A stretch of 64,000 nucleotides of DNA from Lacibacter sp031401115 (GTDB lineage Bacteria; Bacteroidota; Bacteroidia; Chitinophagales; Chitinophagaceae), in contig JANNRE010000014.1 in assembly GCA_031401115.1 (NCBI GenBank), positions 434,001-498,000 of the forward strand. Reading direction: 5' to 3'. The position numbers and the translations under genes are program-made. This document shows, piece by piece, positions 35,608 through 44,364 of this stretch. The notes under the pieces are model-generated. The model searched no databases, had not been told where the DNA came from, and was given only the letters and a program-made list of their open reading frames with translations. The first letter of the stretch is position 1, and every line of letters begins with the position of its first letter.

Positions 35608-38600
35608 TTAAGAATGTATTTCAGGATCTTTTGTTACATAGGTTTTCATTTTGTATTGGCCCAGCAGTTTTTTCCATTTTGCATCTTTACGGTAATCATC
35701 CCAAATGGTATCAAATCGTAAAACAAAATCGTATAAAAACCCATGATCAATCGCAGCCTTTAACCATTGCCAGGCTTCTCTTTTATTTCCCTTTTTAGCA
35801 TATAGTTTTGCAATACTGTACATTACTTCATGATCATTCGGCTGTAACAATAAATATTCTTTGTAATTAATAATTGCCTCGGTTGGCTTGTTAGATAATA
35901 AGGCAAGCCGCCCGTAAAGATTCTTAATCTCAGCCATTTTATAAGGATGAATACTTTCAGCATTTTGCAAATGCATTTGTGCCAGTTTAAAATTAGAAGC
36001 ATGGACATAGTATTTAGCAAGCAATACTTCCTTTGCATAATTGAGTTCTTTTTTTGCAGCCAAATTTTCCAAATGAACCAATGCATCAGTAAAATGATAA
36101 TTGGCATCATGTACATCAATTGTTTTTAAACGAATGCCTGTGTTTAATGGTTGCAAACCAATTGCTTTTTCATAATGCTTGCCTGCCAATTCCTTTAAAC
36201 CCTGCCATACGTACAAATCGCCCAGATGATCATTTATTTCAACAAGCTGAAATACATTTTTTTCTTCATCTGGGTCGCTGTTGTCAATTAACGAATCAGC
36301 TTTCAAAAAAAACTCAATAGACATTGAAAACGGAGTATGAATTTCTTTGGCCAGCCAAAATGACTTGTGTGCATAAGGTAAATACACAATTAGAGTACCA
36401 GGATATCTGCTTCTATTGGCTACTGTAGGTATAGAGTCATCTGGCAATATTCGCTTTAAATCGCTTTTGAATTTCTCAGGATTGTCTGCTGCTAATTGAT
36501 ACAAAAAACTTCCTGCTCTAAAAAACCATTCCTGATTTGTGGGGTACCGTTTTGTTACCCGCTGATAAAAAGAAAGGAGTTCTCTGCTACCCCAATCTTC
36601 ATTTGCGCTTTTATATTGATAAATTATTTTTTCAGTTTCTTCATAACGATTTATTTTCTCCAGCATATTCCACAAATAATAATAACCACCAATAAAATTG
36701 GGAGTTTGTTGAATGATTGTTCTATACTGGGCCTCAGCCTCTGTAAAATGATTCCATTCTTCATAAAGGGTTCCTAAATAATAATGATCTTCAATTGAAT
36801 TGTAATAACTGCTTTTAAAAATGCTTATAGCACATTCTTTTACTTTTGAATTTGGAATCATTCTTTGTAAAGAATCAATATAGGCTGTAAACAAAGAATC
36901 GGTGAGATAGTAATTTACTGCAAAGTTAAAAATGAGGTCTCCCTCCTGCCATCTTTTTTGCTCGTACAAAATTTTACCAAGGTGGTGAAACGCTAAAGGG
37001 CTATTCTTGTTTAAAGCAATTGATTTTTTAAATTTTGCTTCGGCACCCGTAACATTACCCGTTCTTTCACTTATTATACCCCAAGCGAAATAGCCAATAG
37101 CATCAGTTTCCTCAATGGCAGCCGTATCTAAATTACATAAAGCAATCACTGGAAGATCTACAGAAAATGCAGGCTGCACATTAGGAATAAACTTAGGATT
37201 AAAATGAAAACCCCTTTTTCTTATATCAGCTTCATAAAAAAAAGAATCAGCTTGTGCATAGCTTGTGGTATTCATATACAGATAACCCAGCCGTTCAAAC
37301 GGTAGATAATGCCGGGAATTTAATTTGATGCTCTTTCGAAACATCTCCTCTGCAATTAATAAATTATTTTTTTGCTCATTCAAAAAACCAGTATTAACAA
37401 TCAGCCCTTGAAAATTAGGCTGCAATGTTTTAGCAGTTGCATAGGCCGCCTGAGCTTTAGTGGTATCTTTTAAACCAATGTACAAACCCATAAGATTTGC
37501 CCATGGCAAAACCCAATCTGGCGAAATACTTGTAGCCTCTTTATAATGAGTTTCTGAGCGAGTATATTCTTTTTTATACAAATACAATGTACCCAATTCA
37601 TTATGTATATAAGCGGCATTGGGTTCAAGTGCTACTGCTTTTTTTTGCATGGCAAATGCTGAATCAATTAAAGAAAGCGGGTTTTCTACTAACGGAATTT
37701 TTATACGCAAAGCAACACCTGAAAAATAATAAAACTTAATTTTAAAGATATCAAACAGCGGTTTGTCATTTGCTGCAAGCTTCATTGCCACCTGAAACAT
37801 ACTCGGGTATTCATCATATCCATTATTGGCAACATTGTAATAACGTCTCCGTTCCAGTTCTGCTTCATCGCCTTCTAAATAATCATTAATTACTTCCTGT
37901 GTTTGTTCATCAATTAATACAATCAGGTCGTAATTAAATTGCTTCCAAATCGAAGCATCCTTATCTAATCTATTTTCTAATTGCTTAATATATTCCAGAG
38001 TTGTTTTTACATCAGATGGGTAATAACCATTTTTACTTGAATCTATATACATTCTGTTTTTAGTCTGTACTAATACCTCTTTCAATATCTGTTCAACCGG
38101 AACTTGTAACAGCTTTGGAAAGTCAATATAGCTTTGAATGGGTTCATTTTTTAAAAACTTTATTATGTAAGTAAGCAACTGAGTTGCACTTAGCTCGGCT
38201 GCATCCTCTGCTTTGGTTACAATAGGTGCAGTAGCCATCATGATCATTTGCTGTGCAAACTTTGGTTTATCTATTACCGCTAATTGAACAGTGTCATCTC
38301 CATTAAATACCGGGTTTTGTTTATGCTGCTTTGCAATAAGAAATGAATCTTTAGCAAATGAGGTTTCTAAATACTTTTTAATTTCACTAATTGAAACAAT
38401 TCCATCGTTGTTTTTTTCTGCAAAGCCAAGCATTCCATTAAGAAAGTAATAGGTAAACACACCCTTACCTCCTCCCCAGAATGCATCTTCCATTGACAAC
38501 TGATCGGCTCGGCAGGAAGCAATGCGAATTGCTTTTGATTTGCCAGCACTTAGTTGATTGTTTACAACCGTTCGCAACTGCCTATTTGAAGAAATTAATG

Positions 38601-39099
38601 AACCTGAATGACAAGCATCTGTAATTACAACCACTTTTGCTTTAAGAGCTAATGTATTTGCATAATTGTTTAAGTCTTCAATACGGATGGCATTGTTAAT
38701 AAAAGTTCTCCTTGGTGTTTGATAGGTTAGTAAAAAACCAAGCTTATAGGCCGTTTCGCTTTCCATATCCCCATGGCCTGCAAAATAGATATATACCAAA
38801 TCATTTGGCTCTACTGTTTCCACAAGCCAGGAAAAGGAGCTGTAGATGGCGGCATTCGTAGCGCTTTCTTCAACAAATAATTTAATGTTTTCAGCAGGTA
38901 CTGAACCACCGGCTTTTGATTTTAAAAAATCTGCAAATGCCATAGCGTCGGTATTGGCAAATTGCAAATCTTCAATGCCTTTGTTTTCATAATTGGAAAT
39001 ACCGATTACTACAGCATAGGTATTTGGGACCTTTTGTGTTTGAGCCATAGCAGTAAAGCAGGAACTGAAAAAGCAGATAAAAGCAGCAAGTTTTCTCAT
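35608..39099 (-). CDS. Caspase-family peptidase fused to a long TPR array
   Basis: The ATG at 39099 gives 1163 residues with a signal peptide (MRKLAAFICFFSSCFTAMAQ). The caspase domain lies at about 25-270: His109 in YFAGHGDME and Cys163 in VVVITDACHSGS. An EF-hand-like loop (KNNDGIVSISEI) near 245 could bind Ca2+. From about 440 to the end it is mostly TPR repeats (e.g. AAYIHNELGTLYLYKKEYTR, NKNSPLAFHHLGKILYEQKR), which would bind partner proteins. The upstream ATG at 39114 adds only five residues. The protein is probably periplasmic. Confidence 0.88.
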   Translation of the reverse strand: MRKLAAFICFFSSCFTAMAQTQKVPNTYAVVIGISNYENKGIEDLQFANTDAMAFADFLKSKAGGSVPAENIKLFVEESATNAAIYSSFSWLVETVEPNDLVYIYFAGHGDMESETAYKLGFLLTYQTPRRTFINNAIRIEDLNNYANTLALKAKVVVITDACHSGSLISSNRQLRTVVNNQLSAGKSKAIRIASCRADQLSMEDAFWGGGKGVFTYYFLNGMLGFAEKNNDGIVSISEIKKYLETSFAKDSFLIAKQHKQNPVFNGDDTVQLAVIDKPKFAQQMIMMATAPIVTKAEDAAELSATQLLTYIIKFLKNEPIQSYIDFPKLLQVPVEQILKEVLVQTKNRMYIDSSKNGYYPSDVKTTLEYIKQLENRLDKDASIWKQFNYDLIVLIDEQTQEVINDYLEGDEAELERRRYYNVANNGYDEYPSMFQVAMKLAANDKPLFDIFKIKFYYFSGVALRIKIPLVENPLSLIDSAFAMQKKAVALEPNAAYIHNELGTLYLYKKEYTRSETHYKEATSISPDWVLPWANLMGLYIGLKDTTKAQAAYATAKTLQPNFQGLIVNTGFLNEQKNNLLIAEEMFRKSIKLNSRHYLPFERLGYLYMNTTSYAQADSFFYEADIRKRGFHFNPKFIPNVQPAFSVDLPVIALCNLDTAAIEETDAIGYFAWGIISERTGNVTGAEAKFKKSIALNKNSPLAFHHLGKILYEQKRWQEGDLIFNFAVNYYLTDSLFTAYIDSLQRMIPNSKVKECAISIFKSSYYNSIEDHYYLGTLYEEWNHFTEAEAQYRTIIQQTPNFIGGYYYLWNMLEKINRYEETEKIIYQYKSANEDWGSRELLSFYQRVTKRYPTNQEWFFRAGSFLYQLAADNPEKFKSDLKRILPDDSIPTVANRSRYPGTLIVYLPYAHKSFWLAKEIHTPFSMSIEFFLKADSLIDNSDPDEEKNVFQLVEINDHLGDLYVWQGLKELAGKHYEKAIGLQPLNTGIRLKTIDVHDANYHFTDALVHLENLAAKKELNYAKEVLLAKYYVHASNFKLAQMHLQNAESIHPYKMAEIKNLYGRLALLSNKPTEAIINYKEYLLLQPNDHEVMYSIAKLYAKKGNKREAWQWLKAAIDHGFLYDFVLRFDTIWDDYRKDAKWKKLLGQYKMKTYVTKDPEIHS

Positions 39100-39369
39100 G
39101 TTTATATAAAGCAAAAAAGTTACAGCAATTTAATGAAAACAGAAAAAGATTATCAAACTATCTCAATTCATTTAATCAAAACAGCCATTGGTTTGTAAAC
39201 GGTTGATAGTTTGGAATGAAAAGAAATACCAGCAGCCGCTAAATAAACCTTACCTTTATTTGGATAATTTGAGTTGTATTGCTCTTGTAAGACGATGAAA
39301 CATTTTTTCTGCTTTACTTCTTTACACCTGCACTTTTCTCATTTTCAATTAAATTTCAAAAAAAATTGT

Positions 39370-39621
39370 ATGACCATTTTTGTTTCCAACTTAAGTTTTA
39401 AAGTAACTGATGACCAATTGAACGATTTATTCTCAAAATTTGGCGGTGTAAATTCTGCCAGAGTAATGACCGATAAAATGACTGGCCGCAGCAGAGGTTT
39501 TGGTTTTGTAGAAATGCCGGATGATGCAGCTGCACAGAAAGCGATTGACGGACTTAACGGAACAGATCATGACGGAAGACCTTTATCTGTAAACATTGCA
39601 AGACCTAAAAAAGAATATTAA
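39370..39621 (+). CDS. RRM-domain RNA-binding protein
   Basis: The 83-residue single RRM protein has RNP2 IFVSNL near residue 3 and RNP1 RGFGFVEM near 40. The in-frame extension to 39274 has no similarity and contains no plausible N-terminus, so ATG 39370 is used. It probably binds single-stranded RNA in cold or stress responses, as is common in this phylum. A strong terminator overlaps its stop codon. Confidence 0.93.
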   Translation: MTIFVSNLSFKVTDDQLNDLFSKFGGVNSARVMTDKMTGRSRGFGFVEMPDDAAAQKAIDGLNGTDHDGRPLSVNIARPKKEY

Positions 39622-39643
39622 TTCTTTTTTAGATGTCTTTTTT
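39605..39643 (+). terminator. Terminator overlapping the RRM gene stop
   Basis: CTAAAAAAGAAT (39605-39616) and ATTCTTTTTTAG (39621-39632) form a perfect 12-bp stem with a 4-base loop; T-rich sequence follows. Confidence 0.8.
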
Positions 39644-39690
39644 GTGCCGTAAACATTGTTAAAAACAAATAGTTATTTTAAATACGAATT

Positions 39691-39945
39691 ATGACGAACG
39701 AACAAATTGAAAAGTATATTACCAATCAAAAAACAAAAGACAATTCGGTAAATATATATTTCAAAGACCGGAATATGGTAACAGGGGTGTTTATTCAGGA
39801 TGGAGATTATTCCGAATTAAAATCAAAAAACCTTTGGCGTATTGTTAGTGGTATTAATTTAGAAGAATACAGGAGAACCCGCAATTCGGGTTTAAGCAGA
39901 ATTTTTAACGGCATTTCTTTTACCCGTTTATCCGAAGTACAATAA
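39691..39945 (+). CDS. Small hypothetical protein
   Basis: The 84-residue soluble protein has alternating charged and aromatic residues (VNIYFKDRNMVTGVFIQDGD, YSELKSKNLWRIVSGINLEE). It resembles a small beta-barrel, but no family is recognised. It follows the RRM gene and terminator and precedes KAS III. No signal peptide is present. Confidence 0.6.
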   Translation: MTNEQIEKYITNQKTKDNSVNIYFKDRNMVTGVFIQDGDYSELKSKNLWRIVSGINLEEYRRTRNSGLSRIFNGISFTRLSEVQ

Positions 39946-40016
39946 ATGAATCAGTGAGCAGCTTACCTGGCTAAACATTTGCAAACAACATTATTCACTA
40001 TAACATGCTAGCAGGT

Positions 40017-41090
40017 ATGTTTCGTACAGTAATTACAGGCACCGGTTGTTACATACCTCCGGTAATACAATCAAACAGCGATTTTTCCGAACATCTTTTT
40101 TATACAGAAAATCAGCAACCTCTGGCTACTCCGCCACAGGAGGTTGTAGAAAAATTTAAGCAAATAACCGGTATTGCAGAGCGGCGTTATACTACTGATG
40201 ATCTCAACACATCAGATATTGGAGCCATTGCTGCAGAAAAAGCAATTGTTGACAGCGGTATAAATCGTGAAGAGTTAGATCAAATCATTGTAGCACATAA
40301 TTTTGGTAATGTGTATAAGCACACAATACAAAGTGATGCAGTTCCATCACTGGCAGGTTTAATAAAACATCAATTGGGTATTCATAATCCTAACTGTGTA
40401 GCCTATGATTTATTATTTGGTTGCCCCGGTTGGTTGCAGGGTGTAATTCATGCCGATGCCTTTTTTAAAGCGGGTATTGCAAAAAAGGCATTGGTAATTG
40501 GTACCGAAACATTGTCAAGAGTTATTGATATGTATGACCGTGACAGTATGATCTTCAGCGATGGCGCAGGAGCTACTGTTCTTGAATATCAAGAAACCGG
40601 TGACAATGGCCGGGGTGTACTCAGTGCTTCTGTACAAACACATGCAATAGATGAAGTGAGTTATATTAATATGGGCCATTCCTTTTACCCCGGCAGCGAC
40701 CCTGCCATAAGATATATTAAAATGAAAGGCCGTAAAGTATATGAATATGCAATGAAGCATGTACCTGCTGCTATGAAAGATTGCTTAGATAAAAGTGGCG
40801 TTGCCATTCAAGACCTCAAAAAAGTATTTATACATCAGGCCAATGAAAAAATGGATGATGGAATTATAAAGCGCCTGTATCAATTATACGGAATAGCACA
40901 GGTACCGGAACGTGTAATGCCTATGAGTATTCAATGGCTGGGCAATAGCTCAGTAGCAACCATTCCTACGTTATATGATTTAGTAATAAAACAAGAAGTA
41001 GAACACCATCAACTAAAAGCTGGCGATGTTCTGCTATTTGCTTCGGTAGGTGCGGGCATGAATATTAATGCTGTTTGCTACCGTTATTAA
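40017..41090 (+). CDS. Beta-ketoacyl-ACP synthase III family enzyme
   Basis: The ATG at 40017 (MFRTVITGTGCYIPP) gives 357 residues; the ATG at 40005 adds only four. The thiolase-fold catalytic triad is present: Cys in DLLFGCPGWLQG (about 137), His in FIHQANEKMDD (about 268) and Asn in LGNSSVATIP (about 302). It would condense an acyl-CoA with malonyl-ACP. Length and sequence are those of FabH-like paralogues rather than the housekeeping FabH, so a lipid or secondary role is possible. It ends in a 4-base convergent overlap with the DEAD helicase gene. Confidence 0.88.
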   Translation: MFRTVITGTGCYIPPVIQSNSDFSEHLFYTENQQPLATPPQEVVEKFKQITGIAERRYTTDDLNTSDIGAIAAEKAIVDSGINREELDQIIVAHNFGNVYKHTIQSDAVPSLAGLIKHQLGIHNPNCVAYDLLFGCPGWLQGVIHADAFFKAGIAKKALVIGTETLSRVIDMYDRDSMIFSDGAGATVLEYQETGDNGRGVLSASVQTHAIDEVSYINMGHSFYPGSDPAIRYIKMKGRKVYEYAMKHVPAAMKDCLDKSGVAIQDLKKVFIHQANEKMDDGIIKRLYQLYGIAQVPERVMPMSIQWLGNSSVATIPTLYDLVIKQEVEHHQLKAGDVLLFASVGAGMNINAVCYRY

Positions 41091-42337
41091 CGTTGAGAAA
41101 ATACTTTCCCTCTTCTTCCACCACCGCTTCTGCCAGCACTTGGAAAACTTCCTCCACTTGCACTTGTTGCAGTATTTGTTTGCATAGTAGCTGCATGCAT
41201 GGATGAGATATCAAACGGATGATTTTTTATAACAGGTATAGTTTTCTTGATCAACTTTTGAATATCACTCAAAAACGTTTTTTCACCCCAATCACAAAAA
41301 GAGATGGCTGTTCCTGCTGCACCCGCTCTTCCTGTACGCCCAATTCGGTGTACATAAGTTTCAGGCACATTGGGCAATTCATAATTTAATACATGAGTTA
41401 ACTCATCAATATCAATTCCTCTTGCGGCAATATCCGTAGCTACAAGTACTCTTGTTTTACGTTTCTTAAAGTTTGATAAGGCAAGCTGTCTTGCATTTTG
41501 AGATTTATTACCATGTATCGCTTCTGTTCTTACACCTGCACGGTTTAAACTTTTAGCAAGTTTATCAGCCGAGTGTTTCATTTGTGTAAACACTAAAAGT
41601 GTTTCAATGGTTTCGTCTCTCAGTAATTCTAAAAGCAGCGATTGTTTTTGCATACGCTCAACATAATAAACTGATTGCTGAATCATATCTACTGTAGATG
41701 ATGCAGGTGTAACTTCTACTTTAACGGGATTGTTTAAAAGCATTTTGGAAAGTTGTTGAATTTCCAAAGGCATCGTTGCAGAAAAAAACAGGGTTTGCTT
41801 TTTTGCAGGTAGTTTGGCAATGATGCGTTTTACATCTTGCACAAAACCCATATCAAGCATTCTGTCTGCTTCATCTAAAACAAAAAACTGAACATCGCTT
41901 AAAGATAAAACACGTTGCTGCATTAAATCTAATAATCGGCCGGGTGTGGCCACTACAATATCCAATCCATTGCGGATTGCCTGCACCTGTGCATGTTGTG
42001 ATACACCACCAAAAATTACATGATGCTTTAGTGGAAGAAAACGGCCATAAGCTGTAATACTTTCACCAATTTGAATAGCAAGTTCTCTCGTGGGTGTTAA
42101 AATGAGTGTACGAATTCCTTTATGTTTTCCATCGGCATTTTGCAAATGCATGAGCTGTAAAATAGGAATGGTAAAAGCTGCTGTTTTACCAGTACCGGTT
42201 TGGGCGCAACCCAATAAATCTCTTTGCTGTAAAATAGCGGGAATAGATTGTTCCTGAATAGGTGTAGGGATTGTGTACCCTTCTTTACTCAAAGCCTGCA
42301 ACACAGGCTCAATGAGCTGTAAATTGTTAAATGACAC
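41087..42337 (-). CDS. DEAD-box RNA helicase (RhlE/DeaD type)
   Basis: The 416-residue helicase starts with GTG at 42337. All motifs are visible: the Q motif (IPTPIQEQSIPAI), I AQTGTGKT, Ia PTRELA, II VLDEADRMLDMGF, III SATMP, IV ETLLVFTQMKHSA, V ATDIAARGIDI and VI HRIGRTGRAG. The C-terminus ends in a short Gly/Arg/Ser tail (GGSFPSAGRSGGGRRG) that can bind RNA. It likely works in RNA remodelling in the cold together with the nearby RRM and CSD proteins. Confidence 0.95.
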   Translation of the reverse strand: MSFNNLQLIEPVLQALSKEGYTIPTPIQEQSIPAILQQRDLLGCAQTGTGKTAAFTIPILQLMHLQNADGKHKGIRTLILTPTRELAIQIGESITAYGRFLPLKHHVIFGGVSQHAQVQAIRNGLDIVVATPGRLLDLMQQRVLSLSDVQFFVLDEADRMLDMGFVQDVKRIIAKLPAKKQTLFFSATMPLEIQQLSKMLLNNPVKVEVTPASSTVDMIQQSVYYVERMQKQSLLLELLRDETIETLLVFTQMKHSADKLAKSLNRAGVRTEAIHGNKSQNARQLALSNFKKRKTRVLVATDIAARGIDIDELTHVLNYELPNVPETYVHRIGRTGRAGAAGTAISFCDWGEKTFLSDIQKLIKKTIPVIKNHPFDISSMHAATMQTNTATSASGGSFPSAGRSGGGRRGKVFSQR

Positions 42338-42688
42338 TTTAAAATATTAAGTTGAATAAATGTGATAAGGCTATCAGTGAGTTACTGATACATTATCTGC
42401 CTTAGGTTAGAACATCACGGTATTTGGGGAGAAAAAGGCCGCACAAACAAAGAGAGCTTTAACTGTAAGAATTACAAAACTAAGGTTTAATAGCCGTACT
42501 ATCTAATTTAATAATTGCTTACTGCAAGCAAACAGTTACTACTTAAGGTGAGTAGTATATGTGCATTGAAATAATACACCTGTAAAAAAAGCAAAAATAA
42601 AAGCCTACCTTTAGGGCGTTTAAAAAACTCAATTCTTCGTCACTCATAAAAAATAAGCAGAATAAAAAATCTGAAATACTAAATTAAT
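42338..42688. other. Divergent intergenic region between helicase and CSD genes
   Basis: About 350 AT-rich bases hold the two divergent promoters. No clear consensus TAnnTTTG with a -33 box was found for either gene and no strong hairpin was seen. A long 5' leader for the CSD gene would be in keeping with cold-shock control, but this is inference. Confidence 0.5.
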
Positions 42689-43132
42689 ATGGCCGAAACC
42701 TGGAATAAAAAAGAAAGAGAAAAGAAAAAGCAGCAAAGCAAAAAAGAAAAAGCTGAAAAAAAACAACAGCGCAAGGAAGATTCAAAAGGAAAAAGTTTTG
42801 ATGATATGCTGGCTTATCTTGATGAGAATGGAAATCTTTCGGCCACACCTCCCGATCCTAAAAAAATGCGTAAAGTAAAATTGGAAGACATTGAAATTGG
42901 TGTTCCAAAACAGGCAGATGTTGACCCTGCTGATCTTATAAGAGCTGGTACAGTTACCTTCTTTAATGAATCTAAAGGCTATGGTTTTATAAGAGATAAT
43001 GTTACCCAGGAAAGTATTTTTGTTCATATCAATGCATTAGCTGAGCCTGTACAGGAAAGAAGCAAAGTAACTTTTGAAGTGGAGATGGGACCAAAAGGAG
43101 CCAATGCAGTAAATGTAAAACTGGCTGTATAA
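42689..43132 (+). CDS. Cold-shock-domain protein with lysine-rich N-terminus
   Basis: The 147-residue protein has a highly charged Lys/Glu N-terminal segment (about 5-45) and a cold-shock domain at about 82-147. The domain carries RNP1-like KGYGFI and RNP2-like SIFVHI motifs. CSD proteins bind single-stranded nucleic acid and melt RNA structure. It is longer than single-domain CspA proteins (about 70 residues), a common form in Bacteroidota. It ends only 1 base before the facing DUF6370 gene. Confidence 0.92.
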   Translation: MAETWNKKEREKKKQQSKKEKAEKKQQRKEDSKGKSFDDMLAYLDENGNLSATPPDPKKMRKVKLEDIEIGVPKQADVDPADLIRAGTVTFFNESKGYGFIRDNVTQESIFVHINALAEPVQERSKVTFEVEMGPKGANAVNVKLAV

Positions 43133-43133
43133 C

Positions 43134-43505
43134 TTATCGTTTCTTTTTATTTTTTACCTCACTTTCTTTAACTGCGGGCATTAACTTAAAATAGGTAACC
43201 TTAAAACGGTTAATGCTTGTATCGCCCTGTAGTTGTACTTTCCGTATTGAATTGCAAAAGCCATCATCAGAATGAGCATCGCCATGATCGTCAATTGAAG
43301 TGCCATCTGTAAAATATTCCTTGCCATTGATGCGTACAGCTAAATTACATCCCTTGCCTTTCATTTTAAATTGGCACTCACCGCAAGCTGCCTCTGCAAG
43401 AAGCAACTTTTTTGTTGTATCAACCTTTGTAGAATAGGCTTGCTTATTTTGAGCAATTGACAGTATTGATAAAAACATAATAAGAAGAAGCAGAAAATAT
43501 TTCAT
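43134..43505 (-). CDS. DUF6370 family secreted protein
   Basis: The 123 residues include a signal peptide (MKYFLLLLIMFLSILSIAQ) and the family block AACGECQFKMKGKGCNLAVR, then DDHGDAHSDDGFCNSIRK. Four cysteines and the HGDAHSDDG acidic/His stretch suggest metal or disulfide chemistry. Function is unknown. It follows the SdiA-regulated-like gene by 21 bases and ends a long minus-strand run. Confidence 0.85.
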   Translation of the reverse strand: MKYFLLLLIMFLSILSIAQNKQAYSTKVDTTKKLLLAEAACGECQFKMKGKGCNLAVRINGKEYFTDGTSIDDHGDAHSDDGFCNSIRKVQLQGDTSINRFKVTYFKLMPAVKESEVKNKKKR

Positions 43506-43526
43506 AATAAAAATTGAAGTGCTAAA

Positions 43527-44354
43527 TTAATCATTTGCATATTTAAAACGCAGGATATCTGCCGCTCCGTCACTTGCCTCATTGGAAATGTATAGATCAC
43601 CATTCTCAGCAAAAGCTAAACCTTCGGGCTGTGGAAAGATGCTTTTCTTTAAATCGAAAGCAGATATAATTGAACCATCTCTTGCCACTTCAAGCAATTT
43701 TGCTTTTGATGCAGAAAGTACAAAAATGTTTTTTGTAATTGGGTGTACGGATATACCCGATGGTTTGAAGTTTTTTTCTTTAAACTGTAAATAGGGTCTT
43801 TCAACAATTTGTTTTGTTTCAATTTGAAACTGATACATATTTTTTACATCTTTGTCATCCACGGCATTTCCCTGATCTTCTTTGCATACAATTAAAAATG
43901 ATTTGGTTACTGAATCATAACACAAACCTTCAACATCATTCTTTTGAGATAAGCTTGTATTGAATTTTGCAACCAAAGGGTTTTGTAAATAATTGGTTAC
44001 TGAAACTACTGTGCCTTTTGAATTGATTAAATACACTACACCATTTAACATCGATATATCTTCATAATCATCTGCATTGCCAAAGGAAATAATCTTATCA
44101 ACTATTGATGTTTTTAAATTGTACAAATAAATTATCCCCCGTTCATCTTCCTGGCACAGCATTACAGAATCATTCTGTAAAAAAATTCCTGAAACTTCAT
44201 TAAGCGATGATGGGAGTTTCCAGATTGCATCAGTTTCATTAAAATTATATTGCCCAGCAGCAGTTGTACTTACTGTTTTCTCTTCTTTCTTTTTTTGCTC
44301 TTTTTCTTTACACCCGTACATGACACAACAAAAAACCAATAAAATTATTTTCAT
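43527..44354 (-). CDS. SdiA-regulated-like lipoprotein, beta-propeller
   Basis: The ATG at 44354 gives 275 residues with a lipoprotein signal (MKIILLVFCCVMYGCKEKE). The propeller blades match the SdiA-regulated/esterase-like family: PSSLNEVSGIFLQNDSVMLC, NDVEGLCYDSVTKSFLIVCK, FPQPEGLAFAENGDLYISNE. It would be surface or periplasmic with unknown ligand. The ATG ten codons upstream overlaps the effector gene by 20 bases and gives a worse signal, so it is not chosen. Confidence 0.82.
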   Translation of the reverse strand: MKIILLVFCCVMYGCKEKEQKKKEEKTVSTTAAGQYNFNETDAIWKLPSSLNEVSGIFLQNDSVMLCQEDERGIIYLYNLKTSIVDKIISFGNADDYEDISMLNGVVYLINSKGTVVSVTNYLQNPLVAKFNTSLSQKNDVEGLCYDSVTKSFLIVCKEDQGNAVDDKDVKNMYQFQIETKQIVERPYLQFKEKNFKPSGISVHPITKNIFVLSASKAKLLEVARDGSIISAFDLKKSIFPQPEGLAFAENGDLYISNEASDGAADILRFKYAND

Positions 44355-44364
44355 TGTAAGGTCT

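Noticed and set aside
39274..39369. N-terminal extension of the RRM protein
   Set aside because: No similarity; the RRM starts directly at MTIFVSNL.
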